Positions 18,509-26,734 are shown, counted from the first letter of the stretch. The stretch: 64,000 bases of DNA from Oscillibacter hominis (GCF_014334055.1 NZ_CP060490.1:868001-932000); one strand, 5' to 3'. Notes: generated by a model from the sequence alone, not told the origin. Made by a program: numbers and translations.

Positions 18509-19885
18509 TTATTTGATGTCGTTGCCGGTCTTGCCGCCCCGGTATTCGCACACATCCTCGTCGCCCTTGCCCTTGTAGAGGCCGGGAACGGCGGCATAGA
18601 TGGCGGCGCAGGCCACCAGGTCCTCTTTCCAGGTGATCTCATTGGGGGCGTGGGCCTGGGATTCGGCGCCGGGGCCAAAGCCCACGCAGGGGATGCCGTA
18701 GCGGCCCTGGATGGACACTCCGTTGGTGGAGAAGGTCCATTTGTCGATCAGGGGAGCCCGGCGCTTTTGCGCCGCCTCGGGCGTGGACGGGGAACCCACC
18801 CGCTTGTCGCCGTAAAGGGCCCTGTGGGCGTCCACCAGCGCCTGGACGTGGGGGGCGGTCTCCTTGTTGATCCAGGTGGGGAAGTAGCACTCCGTCTCAT
18901 AGATCAGGCCGGTCCAGGCGGGACGGTCGTACATGTACATGCTGACCTTTACATCATCCTTGTACTTTTTGCAGGCAGGCAGATTGCGGATTTCCTCCAA
19001 ACAGGAGTCCCAGGTCTCGCCGGCGGTCATGCGCCGGTCGATGGAGATGGCGCAGCTGTCCGCCACGGCGCAGCGAGAGGGGGAGGTGTAGAAGATCTGG
19101 GACACGGTGCAGGTGCCCCGGCCCAGGAAGCGGGCGTCCTCATAGTGCTCGGGGTTGTACTTGGGGTTGAGCATCTTCACCAGGCCCTTGATCTCCGTAT
19201 CGTCGGAATCGTCGTTTTCATTGAGGGAACGGACGTCGGCGATGATGTCCGCCATCTTGTAGATGGCGTTGTCGCCCCGCTCAGGCGCGGAGCCGTGGCA
19301 GCTGACGCCGTGGACGTCCACACGGATCTCCATGCGGCCCCGGTGGCCGCGGTAGATGCCGCCGTCGGTGGGCTCGGTGGAGATCACGAACTCCGGCGTC
19401 ACCTTGTCCTCGTTGTGTATGTACTGCCAGCAGAGGCCGTCGCAGTCCTCCTCCTGAACGGTTCCGGTGACCAGCACGGTTACGTCCTCAGGGATGAGGC
19501 CCAGGTCCTTCATGATCTTGGCACCATAGACCGAGGAGACGATGCCGCCCTCCTGGTCGCTGCCGCCGCGGCCGCCGATCTCCGTCTCCGTCTCATAGCC
19601 TTCATAGGGGTCGAAGGTCCAGTTTTCCCGGTTGCCGATGCCCACCGTGTCGATGTGGGCGTCGTAGGCGATGACCTTGGGGCCCTTGCCCATCCAGCCC
19701 AGTACGTTGCCCTCGCCGTCGATCTCCACTTTGTCGAAACCGACCTTCTCCATCTCGGCGGCGATGCGCCGGATGACGCCTTCCTCGCCGCAGCTTTCAC
19801 TGGGGATGGCAATCAGGTCCCTCAGGAATCTGGTCATGTCCGCCTCATACCCCTTGGCGGCCGCTTGAATCGCCTCAAAGTTCAT
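18509..19885 (-). CDS. ygeY: YgeY-type M20-family hydrolase
   Basis: A 458-residue M20 metallo-hydrolase of the group often named YgeY selenium-metabolism-linked hydrolase. Metal ligands and catalytic residues are visible: [28 protein letters not shown] and FVISTEPTD, plus the dimerisation-domain [13 protein letters not shown] and a C-terminal [13 protein letters not shown]. In purine degradation it is thought to cleave a carbamoyl or ureido intermediate. ATG 19885 is preferred to ATG 19891 because the GGAGGG site is only one base from the latter. It heads the ygeY-ygeW-carbamate kinase unit and is divergent to the regulator gene. Confidence 0.93.
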   Translation of the reverse strand: MNFEAIQAAAKGYEADMTRFLRDLIAIPSESCGEEGVIRRIAAEMEKVGFDKVEIDGEGNVLGWMGKGPKVIAYDAHIDTVGIGNRENWTFDPYEGYETETEIGGRGGSDQEGGIVSSVYGAKIMKDLGLIPEDVTVLVTGTVQEEDCDGLCWQYIHNEDKVTPEFVISTEPTDGGIYRGHRGRMEIRVDVHGVSCHGSAPERGDNAIYKMADIIADVRSLNENDDSDDTEIKGLVKMLNPKYNPEHYEDARFLGRGTCTVSQIFYTSPSRCAVADSCAISIDRRMTAGETWDSCLEEIRNLPACKKYKDDVKVSMYMYDRPAWTGLIYETECYFPTWINKETAPHVQALVDAHRALYGDKRVGSPSTPEAAQKRRAPLIDKWTFSTNGVSIQGRYGIPCVGFGPGAESQAHAPNEITWKEDLVACAAIYAAVPGLYKGKGDEDVCEYRGGKTGNDIK

Positions 19886-19945
19886 ATCCATTCCCTCCGT
19901 CTGTCTTATTGATCTTACCGGCAGTGATTCTTTTTTACTATTTCT

Positions 19946-19973
19946 ATCATAGCATAAGAATGCAATATGTCAA
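19946..19973 (-). promoter_or_regulatory. Promoter of the ygeY operon
   Basis: Minus strand: TTGACA, 16 bp, TATGAT, followed by AGAAATAGT. The -10 region, TATGCTATGAT, is repeated in the divergent promoter at 20015-20042. Confidence 0.75.
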
Positions 19974-20014
19974 ACAAAAAATGAGCAAACCTAAAAGATT
20001 TTTAGAAAAATACG

Positions 20015-20042
20015 TTGATTTCTTGCAAAAGTATGCTATGAT
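20015..20042 (+). promoter_or_regulatory. Promoter of the regulator / PLP-enzyme operon
   Basis: TTGATT, 16 bp, TATGAT. The sequence TATGCTATGAT, then TAGAAATAGT, nearly copies the divergent ygeY promoter. The rest of the gap 20068-20205 is GC-rich leader with inverted repeats such as CCGCCGGCGGC, but no defined element. Confidence 0.65.
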
Positions 20043-20046
20043 ATAG

Positions 20047-20067
20047 AAATAGTGTGTTACACTATTT
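20047..20067. promoter_or_regulatory. Palindromic candidate operator at the transcription start
   Basis: AAATAGTG, five bases, CACTATTT. It lies right after the -10 box, where a repressor would block initiation. A half-site AGAAATAGT is also next to the divergent ygeY -10 box. Confidence 0.55.
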
Positions 20068-20205
20068 TCTGCGGCAGATTGCCGGAGGCCCAAGGCGGAC
20101 CGCCGGCGGCATGCCGCCATGGCATATTTTATCGCGGCGCGGTAAGATATGTTGCAGAGCAATGGGCGGCGCCGTCTGCTGACGGCCACCGCTTTTAAAT
20201 GAGGG

Positions 20206-20862
20206 GTGATATCACTGGAAGCGGGAAAACTGGAACTGCTCAAGCAGGTGGCAAAGGGGATTGCCAGACAGTTCGGCAGCAACTGCGAGGTGGTGGTCCA
20301 CGACCTGAGCCGCCACCCGGACCACTCCATTGTTGCCATTGAAAACGGACACGTCACCGGCAGAGAGGTGGGCGGCGGGGCCTCCCATGTGGTGCTGGAG
20401 CAGATGAAGGAGGCCGACGCCCAGCCGGAGGACCACCTTTGCTACCTGACGCGCACCCCGGACGGGAAGATACTCAAATCCTCCACCGTGTACATCCGCA
20501 ACAACCGGGGCCGGGTCTCCGCCATCTTGTCCATCAACTATGACATCTCCGCTTTGAGCATGGTGGAGCAGGCGGTCCACGACCTGGTCTCCACCGGGGA
20601 GCCGGAGCAGGCGGAGCCGGAGAAGATCGTCAACGTCAATGAGCTGCTGGACGATCTGATCGCCCAGTCCGTAGCGCTGGTGGGCAAGCCCGTAGCACTG
20701 ATGAACAAGGATGATAAGGTCAGGGCCATTCGTTTTCTCAGCGACAGCGGCGCATTTCTGGTAACCAAGTCCGGCGACAAGGTCGCCAAATACTTCGGCA
20801 TCTCGAAATACACACTCTATTCTTATATTGATTCAAAACAGGAGGGCAAACGTCATGATTGA
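20206..20862 (+). CDS. YheO/DauR-like transcriptional regulator (PAS plus HTH)
   Basis: Predicted DNA-binding regulator of 218 residues. The N-terminal 110 residues resemble the YheO-like PAS domain (FGSNCEVVVHDLSRHPDHSIVAIENGH). The C-terminal region ends in a helix-turn-helix: SGAFLVTKSGDKVAKYFGISKYTLYSYI. Proteins of this type control amino-acid and D-amino-acid catabolic genes in several bacteria. The start is uncertain: GTG 20206 opens the frame, but the GAGGGG site overlaps it and a CTG at 20215 is also possible. The stop overlaps the PLP enzyme by eight bases. It probably controls both divergent purine units. Confidence 0.82.
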   Translation: MISLEAGKLELLKQVAKGIARQFGSNCEVVVHDLSRHPDHSIVAIENGHVTGREVGGGASHVVLEQMKEADAQPEDHLCYLTRTPDGKILKSSTVYIRNNRGRVSAILSINYDISALSMVEQAVHDLVSTGEPEQAEPEKIVNVNELLDDLIAQSVALVGKPVALMNKDDKVRAIRFLSDSGAFLVTKSGDKVAKYFGISKYTLYSYIDSKQEGKRHD

Positions 20863-22330
20863 TCTGAGCATCAACAAGCAGGGTCTGGAGCACAACATCG
20901 AAAAGGCCAAAGAGAGCAATGTCATCATCCCCACCATCGCCCAGATGGAGCACCCGGAGACCATTCCGGAGAAGATTCAGGAAAAGCTGAAAACCGTGGG
21001 CCTGTGGGACGTGAACCCCTTGAACCTCTTCCGCATTACCTGGAAAAACGAGGCGAAGGAGAGCGGCGGCTTGTTCCAGGCTGTGCCCAATTACGTGGAG
21101 CTGCCCTCCGAGCTGACCGGCGTGAAGTGCCGCATCATCGCCATGGCGGGCAAGTGGTTCCCCACCGGCTGCCATAAGGTGGGCGCCTCCTTCGGCTGCC
21201 TGGCCCCCCGCCTGGTGACCGGCCAGTTTGACGCTACATACCACCACGCCGTGTGGCCCTCCACCGGCAACTACTGCCGCGGCGGCGCCTTTAACTCCAA
21301 GCTGCTGGCCTGCGACAGCGTGGCCATCCTGCCCGCTGAGATGAGCAAGGAGCGCTTTGAGTGGCTCTCCAAGATCGCCGGCCAGGTCATCGCCACCCCG
21401 GGCTGCGAGTCCAACGTGAAGGAGATATTCGACAAGACCTGGGAGCTGAAGAAGGACCCCACCATGATGATCTTCAACCAGTTTGAGGAGATGGGCAACC
21501 CCCTGTGGCACTACAACGTCACCGGCAACGCCCTGGCCGACCTCTATGAGGCCGTCAAGCGGCCGGGCGACCGCTTTGCCGGCGCCTGCTTCACCTCCGG
21601 CTCCGCCGGCACCATGAGCGCCGGAGACCTGCTGAAGGAGAAGTACCCCAATTTGAAGCTGGCGGTGGGCGAGGCGCTCCAGTGCCCCACCATCCTGGAA
21701 AACGGCTTCGGCGGACACCGCATCGAAGGCATCGGCGACAAGCACATCCCCTGGATTCACAACGTGAAGAACACCGACATGGCCATCGCCATTGACGACG
21801 AGGACTCCCAGCGGCTGCTGCGCCTGTTCAACACCGCCGAGGGCCAGAAGTACCTGAAAGAGGAGCTGAAGCTCAGCGATGAGCTGATCGAGAAGCTGAC
21901 GTGGCTTGGCATCTCCGGCATTGCCAACGTGCTCTGCTGCATCAAGATGGCCAAATACTATGAGCTGACCGAGCATGACGTGGTGGGCACGGTCCTCACC
22001 GACTCCGCGGCGATGTACCAGTCCCGCGTGGAGGAGCTGGACGAGATGCACGGCGCCTACGACGTCCATGAGGCGGCTCTGGACCACAATCTCCATATGC
22101 TGGGGCTGAAGACCGACAATCTGATGGAGCTGACCTACACCGACCGCAAGCGCATCCACAACCTGAAGTACTACACCTGGGTGGAGCAGCAGGCCAGGGA
22201 CGTGAAGGACCTCAATGCCCTGTGGTACGACACCGAGAACACATGGGACGCCGTTCACAAGCAGGCCAAGGACCTGGATGAGCTGATCAACGAGTTCAAC
22301 GAGGCCACCGGCCTTCTGAAGGCGCTGTAA
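20855..22330 (+). CDS. Fold-type II PLP-dependent enzyme, in the ygeX position
   Basis: A 491-residue enzyme of the tryptophan-synthase-beta/cysteine-synthase fold. The PLP lysine is likely K108 in PTGCHKVGASFG. The substrate loop is WPSTGNYCRGGAF, and the phosphate-binding loop is FTSGSAGTMSAGD. It is about 90 residues longer than E. coli YgeX (diaminopropionate ammonia-lyase), which begins differently and has FGLNAFKMLGG around its Lys, so it is not an obvious orthologue. The gene overlaps the regulator stop by eight bases (AGGAGG site inside the regulator). It is divergent to ygeY-ygeW-carbamate kinase. A role in the final ammonia-releasing step, giving pyruvate, is inferred from position only. 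Confidence 0.75.
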   Translation: MIDLSINKQGLEHNIEKAKESNVIIPTIAQMEHPETIPEKIQEKLKTVGLWDVNPLNLFRITWKNEAKESGGLFQAVPNYVELPSELTGVKCRIIAMAGKWFPTGCHKVGASFGCLAPRLVTGQFDATYHHAVWPSTGNYCRGGAFNSKLLACDSVAILPAEMSKERFEWLSKIAGQVIATPGCESNVKEIFDKTWELKKDPTMMIFNQFEEMGNPLWHYNVTGNALADLYEAVKRPGDRFAGACFTSGSAGTMSAGDLLKEKYPNLKLAVGEALQCPTILENGFGGHRIEGIGDKHIPWIHNVKNTDMAIAIDDEDSQRLLRLFNTAEGQKYLKEELKLSDELIEKLTWLGISGIANVLCCIKMAKYYELTEHDVVGTVLTDSAAMYQSRVEELDEMHGAYDVHEAALDHNLHMLGLKTDNLMELTYTDRKRIHNLKYYTWVEQQARDVKDLNALWYDTENTWDAVHKQAKDLDELINEFNEATGLLKAL

Positions 22331-22344
22331 AAGACGCGAAGCCC

Positions 22345-22374
22345 AAATGGGCGGGCTGATCAGCCCGCCCATTT
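22345..22374 (+). terminator. Perfect 30-bp palindrome after the PLP enzyme
   Basis: AAATGGGCGGGCTGA / TCAGCCCGCCCATTT, then CTT. Likely terminator or attenuator before the lipoprotein gene. Confidence 0.7.
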
Positions 22375-22394
22375 CTTGAAAGGAGCGAGGCGGA

Positions 22395-22946
22395 ATGTAC
22401 AGACGGATTGCGGCATTGCTGATGGCGGCTGCTCTTTGCGCCGTGGCGGCGGCCTGCGGCCCGGCCCGGCAGGGAAACGAAAGCAGCCAGGAGCCAAGCC
22501 AGCAGGAACCGGTCAAGCCGGATGCCAGCCAGCCGGGGCAGACGGACGATCTGCTGGAGCTGGAGTGTCTGGGCGGACTTCGGTACGGCCAGACGGAGGA
22601 CGAGGTGGAGGAGCTGCTGGGCGAGCCCGCCGACCGCGCGGAACCGGAGTACTGGGAATCGGACGGGCTCACGCACACCCAATGGTCCTACGAAGGAGCG
22701 GAGCTCTCCTTTGCGGAGGGCTTGCTGGAGCGGGCGTCCGTGACCGCCCCCTTTGCGGGGGAGACCCAGGCCGGGATCGCCGTGGGCGATGGCGCGGAGG
22801 AGGTCCGGGAGGCCTATGGCGGCTGGATCGACGAGGAAGCATCCACGGAGGAGCGGATCGTCGCCGGGGACGTATACGGCGGGCTGATCTTCACCCTGGA
22901 GGGCGGTTCGGTGGTCCGGATCACCCTGGGAGTGACGGCTGAGTGA
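22395..22946 (+). CDS. Small lipoprotein of unknown function
   Basis: A 183-residue predicted lipoprotein. The signal peptide MYRRIAALLMAAALCAVAAAC ends in a lipobox (AAAC), followed by a Gln/Ser/Pro-rich linker up to about residue 50. The mature domain has two weakly similar halves: GLRYGQTEDEVEELLGEP and GIAVGDGAEEVREAYGGW. These recall the SmpA/BamE-like repeats in many Gram-positive lipoproteins. No catalytic motif is seen. AAAGGAGCG precedes ATG 22395. It lies 15 bp before the threonine-synthase-like gene on the same strand, so the two are probably co-transcribed. I do not recognise its function. Confidence 0.8.
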   Translation: MYRRIAALLMAAALCAVAAACGPARQGNESSQEPSQQEPVKPDASQPGQTDDLLELECLGGLRYGQTEDEVEELLGEPADRAEPEYWESDGLTHTQWSYEGAELSFAEGLLERASVTAPFAGETQAGIAVGDGAEEVREAYGGWIDEEASTEERIVAGDVYGGLIFTLEGGSVVRITLGVTAE

Positions 22947-22961
22947 TGGGAGGAACTGATG

Positions 22962-24200
22962 ATGAAACATGTAAAGTATGGGAAGTGTGTCCGGTGCGGC
23001 AGGACCTATGAGGCCGTGCCCGGGCTGACCACCTGCGAGTGCGGCGGTATTTTGGATATCGTCTACGACTATGACTACATCAGGCAAACGCTGACCAAAG
23101 AAAAGCTGAAGGAGCGGGAGCATACCATGTGGCGCTACCGGGAGCTGCTGCCCATCGAGGAGGACACGGCGCCCACGCCGCTGCGGGTGGGCTGGAGCCC
23201 GCTCTATGAAGAGCCCCGCCTGGCAGAGCAGCTGGGTCTTGGGAGGCTGTGGGTCAAGGACGACGGGCAGAACCCCACCGCCTCTTTGAAGGACCGGGCC
23301 AGCGCCATGGCCGTGGCCAAGGCCGCCGAGGCGGGGGCCAGGGTGATCGCCTGCTCCTCCACCGGCAACGCGGCCTCCTCTCTTGCGGGCAACGCGGCCG
23401 CCGCCGGGCTGAAGACCTACATCTTCGTGCCCAGTCGCGCGCCCAAGGGCAAGGTGGCCCAGCTGATGACCTTCGGCGCCACCGTGGTCTCCGTCCAGGG
23501 CAGCTATGAGGATACGTTCGAGCTGTCCAAGGCCGCCATCGACCGCTGGGGCTGGTACAACCGCAATGCCGCCATCAACCCGTACCTGTCCGAGGGCAAA
23601 AAGACCGTGTCGCTGGAGATCATGGAGCAGCTATGCTGGCAGGTGCCGGACTACATCGCCCTCTCCGTGGGCGACGGGTGCACCATCGCCGGCGTGTGGA
23701 AGGGTTTGAAGGATTTGTACGCCATCGGCTTCATCGACAAGCTGCCCCGGCTGATCTCCGTCCAGGCGGAGGGCTGCTGCCCGCTGAACCGGGCCATTGC
23801 CACGGGCGAACCCTGGCGCCCCATGGAGGAGAATACCCTGGCGGACTCCATTGCCGTGGGCGTGCCCCGCAACGCCGACAAGGCGTTGATGGCCATTCGG
23901 GAGTCGGGCGGCCTGGTGGTCAATGTCTCAGACCAGGAGATCATGGCGGCCCAGAAGCTGCTGGGCGCCGCCTGCGGCGTGTTCGGCGAGCCGGCGGGCG
24001 TCACCGGAACGGCGGGCGTGAAGAAGCTCTGTGAGCAGGGCGTTTTAGGAAGAGGCGACTCGGTGGTCAGCATCGTCACCGGCAACGGGCTGAAGGATGT
24101 GGCCAACGCCATCAAGGCCTGCGGAGAGCCCATCTCCATCCCCGGGGACATGGAGCTGCTGCTGCGCGCCTTTGCAGACCGGGGCATCGTGGTGGAGTAA
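22962..24200 (+). CDS. Threonine synthase-like PLP enzyme
   Basis: A 412-residue fold-type II PLP enzyme. It starts with a zinc-ribbon-like segment (CVRCGRTYEAVPGLTTCECGG), common in clostridial ThrC. The PLP lysine is K110 in TASLKDRAS. ACSSTGNAASSLAG and VTGNGLKD are the substrate and phosphate loops. The closest family is threonine synthase, which makes threonine from O-phosphohomoserine. Catabolic ammonia-lyases share the fold, and the position next to another PLP enzyme in a purine region leaves that open. ATG 22962 has better spacing to GGGAGGA than ATG 22959. No other threonine-pathway genes are in the window. Confidence 0.82.
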   Translation: MKHVKYGKCVRCGRTYEAVPGLTTCECGGILDIVYDYDYIRQTLTKEKLKEREHTMWRYRELLPIEEDTAPTPLRVGWSPLYEEPRLAEQLGLGRLWVKDDGQNPTASLKDRASAMAVAKAAEAGARVIACSSTGNAASSLAGNAAAAGLKTYIFVPSRAPKGKVAQLMTFGATVVSVQGSYEDTFELSKAAIDRWGWYNRNAAINPYLSEGKKTVSLEIMEQLCWQVPDYIALSVGDGCTIAGVWKGLKDLYAIGFIDKLPRLISVQAEGCCPLNRAIATGEPWRPMEENTLADSIAVGVPRNADKALMAIRESGGLVVNVSDQEIMAAQKLLGAACGVFGEPAGVTGTAGVKKLCEQGVLGRGDSVVSIVTGNGLKDVANAIKACGEPISIPGDMELLLRAFADRGIVVE

Positions 24201-24213
24201 AGGAGGGCCGGCC

Positions 24214-24672
24214 ATGCGGAGAAAAGACAGGGAAGTGACGGATGAGAAGAAGATCGCAGAGGTGATTGAACGCTGCCACTGCTGCCGTTTGGGCTTTTGC
24301 GACAAAGGAGAAGTGTATATCCTGCCGCTGAGCTTCGGCTATGAGAAGGGGGCCTTCTACTTCCACGGGGCAAGGGAAGGCCGGAAAATCGACTTGATCG
24401 CGGATTCCCCCATGGTTGGATTCGAGCTGGACACGGACTACGAGCTCCACGAGGCGGAGACCGCCTGCAAGCACTCCGCCCGTTTTTCAAGTGTCATCGG
24501 CACGGGCCGCGTCTCCTTTGTGGAGGGCGCGGCGGAGAAGGAGGCGGCGCTCCGGTCCATCATGCGCCACAGCACGGGCAAAGGTGAGTGGGCCTTCACG
24601 GAGGCCATGGTGGATGCGGTCCGCGTGTTCCGCCTGGACGTGGAGAAACTCTCCTGCAAGGAGCACCTGTAA
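24214..24672 (+). CDS. Pyridoxamine 5'-phosphate oxidase-like flavin protein (NimA type)
   Basis: Small split-barrel flavin-binding protein of 152 residues. The pattern VIERCHCCRLGFCDKGEVYILPLSFGYEKGAFYFHGAREGRK matches the PNPOx/NimA family, including the FHGAREGRK phosphate-contact segment. Relatives are 5-nitroimidazole reductases or general FMN oxidoreductases. No specific substrate can be assigned. ATG 24214 follows a perfect AAGGAGGG, 13 bases after the threonine-synthase-like stop, so it is the last gene of that unit. An in-frame start at 24097 lies inside the previous gene and is rejected. A strong terminator follows. Confidence 0.87.
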   Translation: MRRKDREVTDEKKIAEVIERCHCCRLGFCDKGEVYILPLSFGYEKGAFYFHGAREGRKIDLIADSPMVGFELDTDYELHEAETACKHSARFSSVIGTGRVSFVEGAAEKEAALRSIMRHSTGKGEWAFTEAMVDAVRVFRLDVEKLSCKEHL

Positions 24673-24685
24673 GATTAAAAACGCA

Positions 24686-24723
24686 AATGAGCATCCGGCC
24701 GCGGCCGGATGCTCATTCTTTTT
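24686..24723. terminator. Terminator between convergent genes
   Basis: Near-perfect 15-bp stem AATGAGCATCCGGCC / GGCCGGATGCTCATT, then CTTTTT. It overlaps the end of the minus-strand XRE gene. Confidence 0.85.
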
Positions 24724-24922
24724 CGTCAGGGGTAAATTGAATGATGTCTGATACGTCACATTGGAGAATATTGCAGAGATCATTTAACGTATTTAAAGTG
24801 ATACTGCGGTTTTTGCGGAGAGCATCCAGTGTTCCGGTGCTGACCCCATATTCCTTAATCAATGCATACTGACTGATTTTCTTTCTCTTCATTGTTTCCC
24901 ACAACGGGTCAAACGTCAACAT
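24713..24922 (-). CDS. Small XRE-family helix-turn-helix protein
   Basis: A 69-residue Cro/CI-type DNA-binding protein with almost nothing outside the HTH domain: MKRKKISQYALIKEYGVSTGTLDALRKNRSI, then LNTLNDLCNILQCDVSDII. This is a common clostridial single-domain repressor. ATG 24922 has an AGAAGG site at seven bases. A GTG at 24928 is the alternative start. It is divergent to the 69-residue small protein at 25041. The promoter between them has two GAATATT repeats one helical turn apart, which may be its operator. Composition is more AT-rich than its neighbours. Confidence 0.82.
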   Translation of the reverse strand: MLTFDPLWETMKRKKISQYALIKEYGVSTGTLDALRKNRSITLNTLNDLCNILQCDVSDIIQFTPDEKE

Positions 24923-24965
24923 GTCCACACCTTCTTTTTTGTTAGCATAACTTGATTAGTGTGGA

Positions 24966-24994
24966 TTGAATATTGCCGAATATTAGGCTATAAT
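24966..24994 (+). promoter_or_regulatory. Strong promoter with repeats in the spacer
   Basis: TTGAAT, 17 bp, TATAAT. The spacer and -35 hold GAATATT twice (24968-24974 and 24978-24984), ten bases apart, a likely repressor site. Confidence 0.7.
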
Positions 24995-25040
24995 GAAAGA
25001 GAGAATATTGAACTTACTGGTTTTAAAGGGAGGAGCGGCA

Positions 25041-25250
25041 ATGCGGATGTTTCCCCAACAGGTGCCTCAACCAAATTATGAGCAGCTCTGCCGAGTATTG
25101 TTTGTCGCTTTGCATGCAGCCCGGCTTCACCTGTCCCAAGGACGGAAAGATCAGGCTGAGGCTGTATTGGATCAAGCAATGGAGCGCTGCCGGGAGCTGG
25201 CTACTGGTCGAGAGCTGCCTACCCACATCTATATAAAAAGAGACAATTAG
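25041..25250 (+). CDS. Small hypothetical protein, 69 residues
   Basis: ATG 25041 follows a strong GGAGGAG site and lies about 45 bp after the promoter at 24966. The product is soluble. A proline-rich start (MRMFPQQVPQPNYEQL) is followed by an amphipathic helical stretch with alternating hydrophobic and charged residues (FVALHAARLHLSQGRKDQAEAVLDQAMERC). No family is recognised. A longer frame from 24993 exists but starts inside the promoter and is rejected. It is probably controlled by the divergent XRE protein. Confidence 0.6.
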   Translation: MRMFPQQVPQPNYEQLCRVLFVALHAARLHLSQGRKDQAEAVLDQAMERCRELATGRELPTHIYIKRDN

Positions 25251-25265
25251 GACAACCCCTTTTCC

Positions 25266-25294
25266 TTGCCAAGAAGCCGCCAAGTGTTTATAAT
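25266..25294 (+). promoter_or_regulatory. Promoter giving a probable leaderless mRNA
   Basis: TTGCCA, 17 bp, TATAAT. The ATG at 25301 begins six bases after the -10 box, so transcription should start at or next to the A of the ATG. No ribosome site is present. Confidence 0.7.
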
Positions 25295-25300
25295 GGCTTT

Positions 25301-26722
25301 ATGAGAAAGAAGACGGTATATTGGCTTCCTGAGACCAGCCTTCTGGTCATCCTGGCGGCGCTGTTCATGATTTGCTCGGCAGTGGTGCGCATCGTGTACT
25401 ACGCCGGAGAACGCTATGTCTCCGGCGGAACCATAGCGTTCCAAATCCTCCTGCCAGTCGCGGCAAACATCCTCTTCGCGCTGCTGCTGTTCACCTGCGG
25501 GCGGGACCGGTTCTACCGCACCGCCATCCCCGTGTGGCTGGGCTGCATGTTCTTTGCCGTGAAGGCGGCAGGCTTCCCCTCCCTGACGCATATGCTGCTC
25601 TGCCTGCTGCTCTACGCCCTGGTGGCGGCCCTCTACACCGCCACGGTAACCGGCCGCATCCCCACCCAGGCCCTGCTCTATCCGCTCTTTGCGCTGCCCC
25701 TTTTGTACCACGTGTTCATCGAGGACCCGGTCAAGCTCCAGGGCCAGACCCTGCGGGGCTGGCTGCCGGAGGTTTCGGTGCTGCTGTGCATGGCGGCGCT
25801 GCTGGCGGTGTCGGTGAGCATCCGGAAAAAGAAGACCGGGGAAGGTGAGTACGTCCGCCGCTTCGGGGACCGCTGCGACGGGCGGAGGCTGCGTTCGCTC
25901 TCGCCCATCTTTGCCGTGTCGCCCTACATCATGAAGACCCGCAACACCTCTCAGAATTTCATCGAAGACCACATCGAGTGCTCCAACATGGAGCGCTACA
26001 TCCAGGAAAAGCGGGCCCAGGGCATGGAGCAGTTCGGTGTGCTCCATGTGATTTTGGCGGCCTACGTCCGCGCCTGCGCCAAGTACCCGGGCCTCAACCG
26101 CTTTGTCTCCGGCCAGCGGATCTACAGCCGGGACGGGGAGATCGAGGTGGCCATGACGGTGAAAAAGGAGATGCGCACCGACTCCCCGGACACGGTCATC
26201 AAGGTCTACTTTACCCCGGAGGATACCGCCGCCTCAGTCTACGACCGCTTCCACGCCAAGGTGCTGGAGGTGAAAAACGCGCCGGAGGACACGGGCTTTG
26301 ACTCCTTGGCCAGGGTGATGCACTTCATCCCCGGGCTGGTGCTGAAGTTCGTGGTGTGGCTGCTGGAGGTGCTGGACTACTTTGGCGAGCTGCCCCGGGG
26401 CCTTCTGCGGCTGAGCCCCTTCCACGGCTCGCTGTACATCACCTCCATGGCGTCTTTGGGGATTCCTCCCATCTACCACCACCTCTACGATTTTGGCAAC
26501 GTGCCTGTTTTTTGCTCCTTCGGCAAAAAGCGCCGGGTGCGGGAGCTGGACGGCGACGGTACCGTGGTGGTGCGCAAGTACGTGGACTGCAATTTTGTCA
26601 CCGACGAGCGGATTGTGGACGGCTTTTACTTTGCCTCCGTCATGCGCTATCTCCACAACCTGCTCCACGACCCCTGGCAGCTGGACCAGCCGCCGGAGGA
26701 AGTGGCCCGGGATGTTGAATAA
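25301..26722 (+). CDS. Membrane protein fused to an E2/CAT-like acyltransferase domain
   Basis: A 473-residue two-part protein. Residues 1-180 carry about five or six membrane segments. Residues 190-473 resemble the trimeric acyltransferase fold of 2-oxoacid dehydrogenase E2 and chloramphenicol acetyltransferase: SLSPIFAVSPYIMKTRNTSQN, ITSMASLGIPPIYHHLYDFGNVPVF and VTDERIVDG. The last corresponds to the catalytic DHRxxDG motif, but the His is replaced by Glu. No lipoyl domain or E1/E3 gene is near. The function may be a non-classical acyl transfer or a non-catalytic role. The start at 25301 is set by the first ATG, which directly follows the promoter. Confidence 0.75.
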   Translation: MRKKTVYWLPETSLLVILAALFMICSAVVRIVYYAGERYVSGGTIAFQILLPVAANILFALLLFTCGRDRFYRTAIPVWLGCMFFAVKAAGFPSLTHMLLCLLLYALVAALYTATVTGRIPTQALLYPLFALPLLYHVFIEDPVKLQGQTLRGWLPEVSVLLCMAALLAVSVSIRKKKTGEGEYVRRFGDRCDGRRLRSLSPIFAVSPYIMKTRNTSQNFIEDHIECSNMERYIQEKRAQGMEQFGVLHVILAAYVRACAKYPGLNRFVSGQRIYSRDGEIEVAMTVKKEMRTDSPDTVIKVYFTPEDTAASVYDRFHAKVLEVKNAPEDTGFDSLARVMHFIPGLVLKFVVWLLEVLDYFGELPRGLLRLSPFHGSLYITSMASLGIPPIYHHLYDFGNVPVFCSFGKKRRVRELDGDGTVVVRKYVDCNFVTDERIVDGFYFASVMRYLHNLLHDPWQLDQPPEEVARDVE

Positions 26723-26734
26723 GTTTACATAAAT

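Noticed and set aside
20855..22330. Labelling the PLP enzyme YgeX outright
   Set aside because: Length, N-terminus and the sequence around the Lys do not match E. coli YgeX; only position supports the role.
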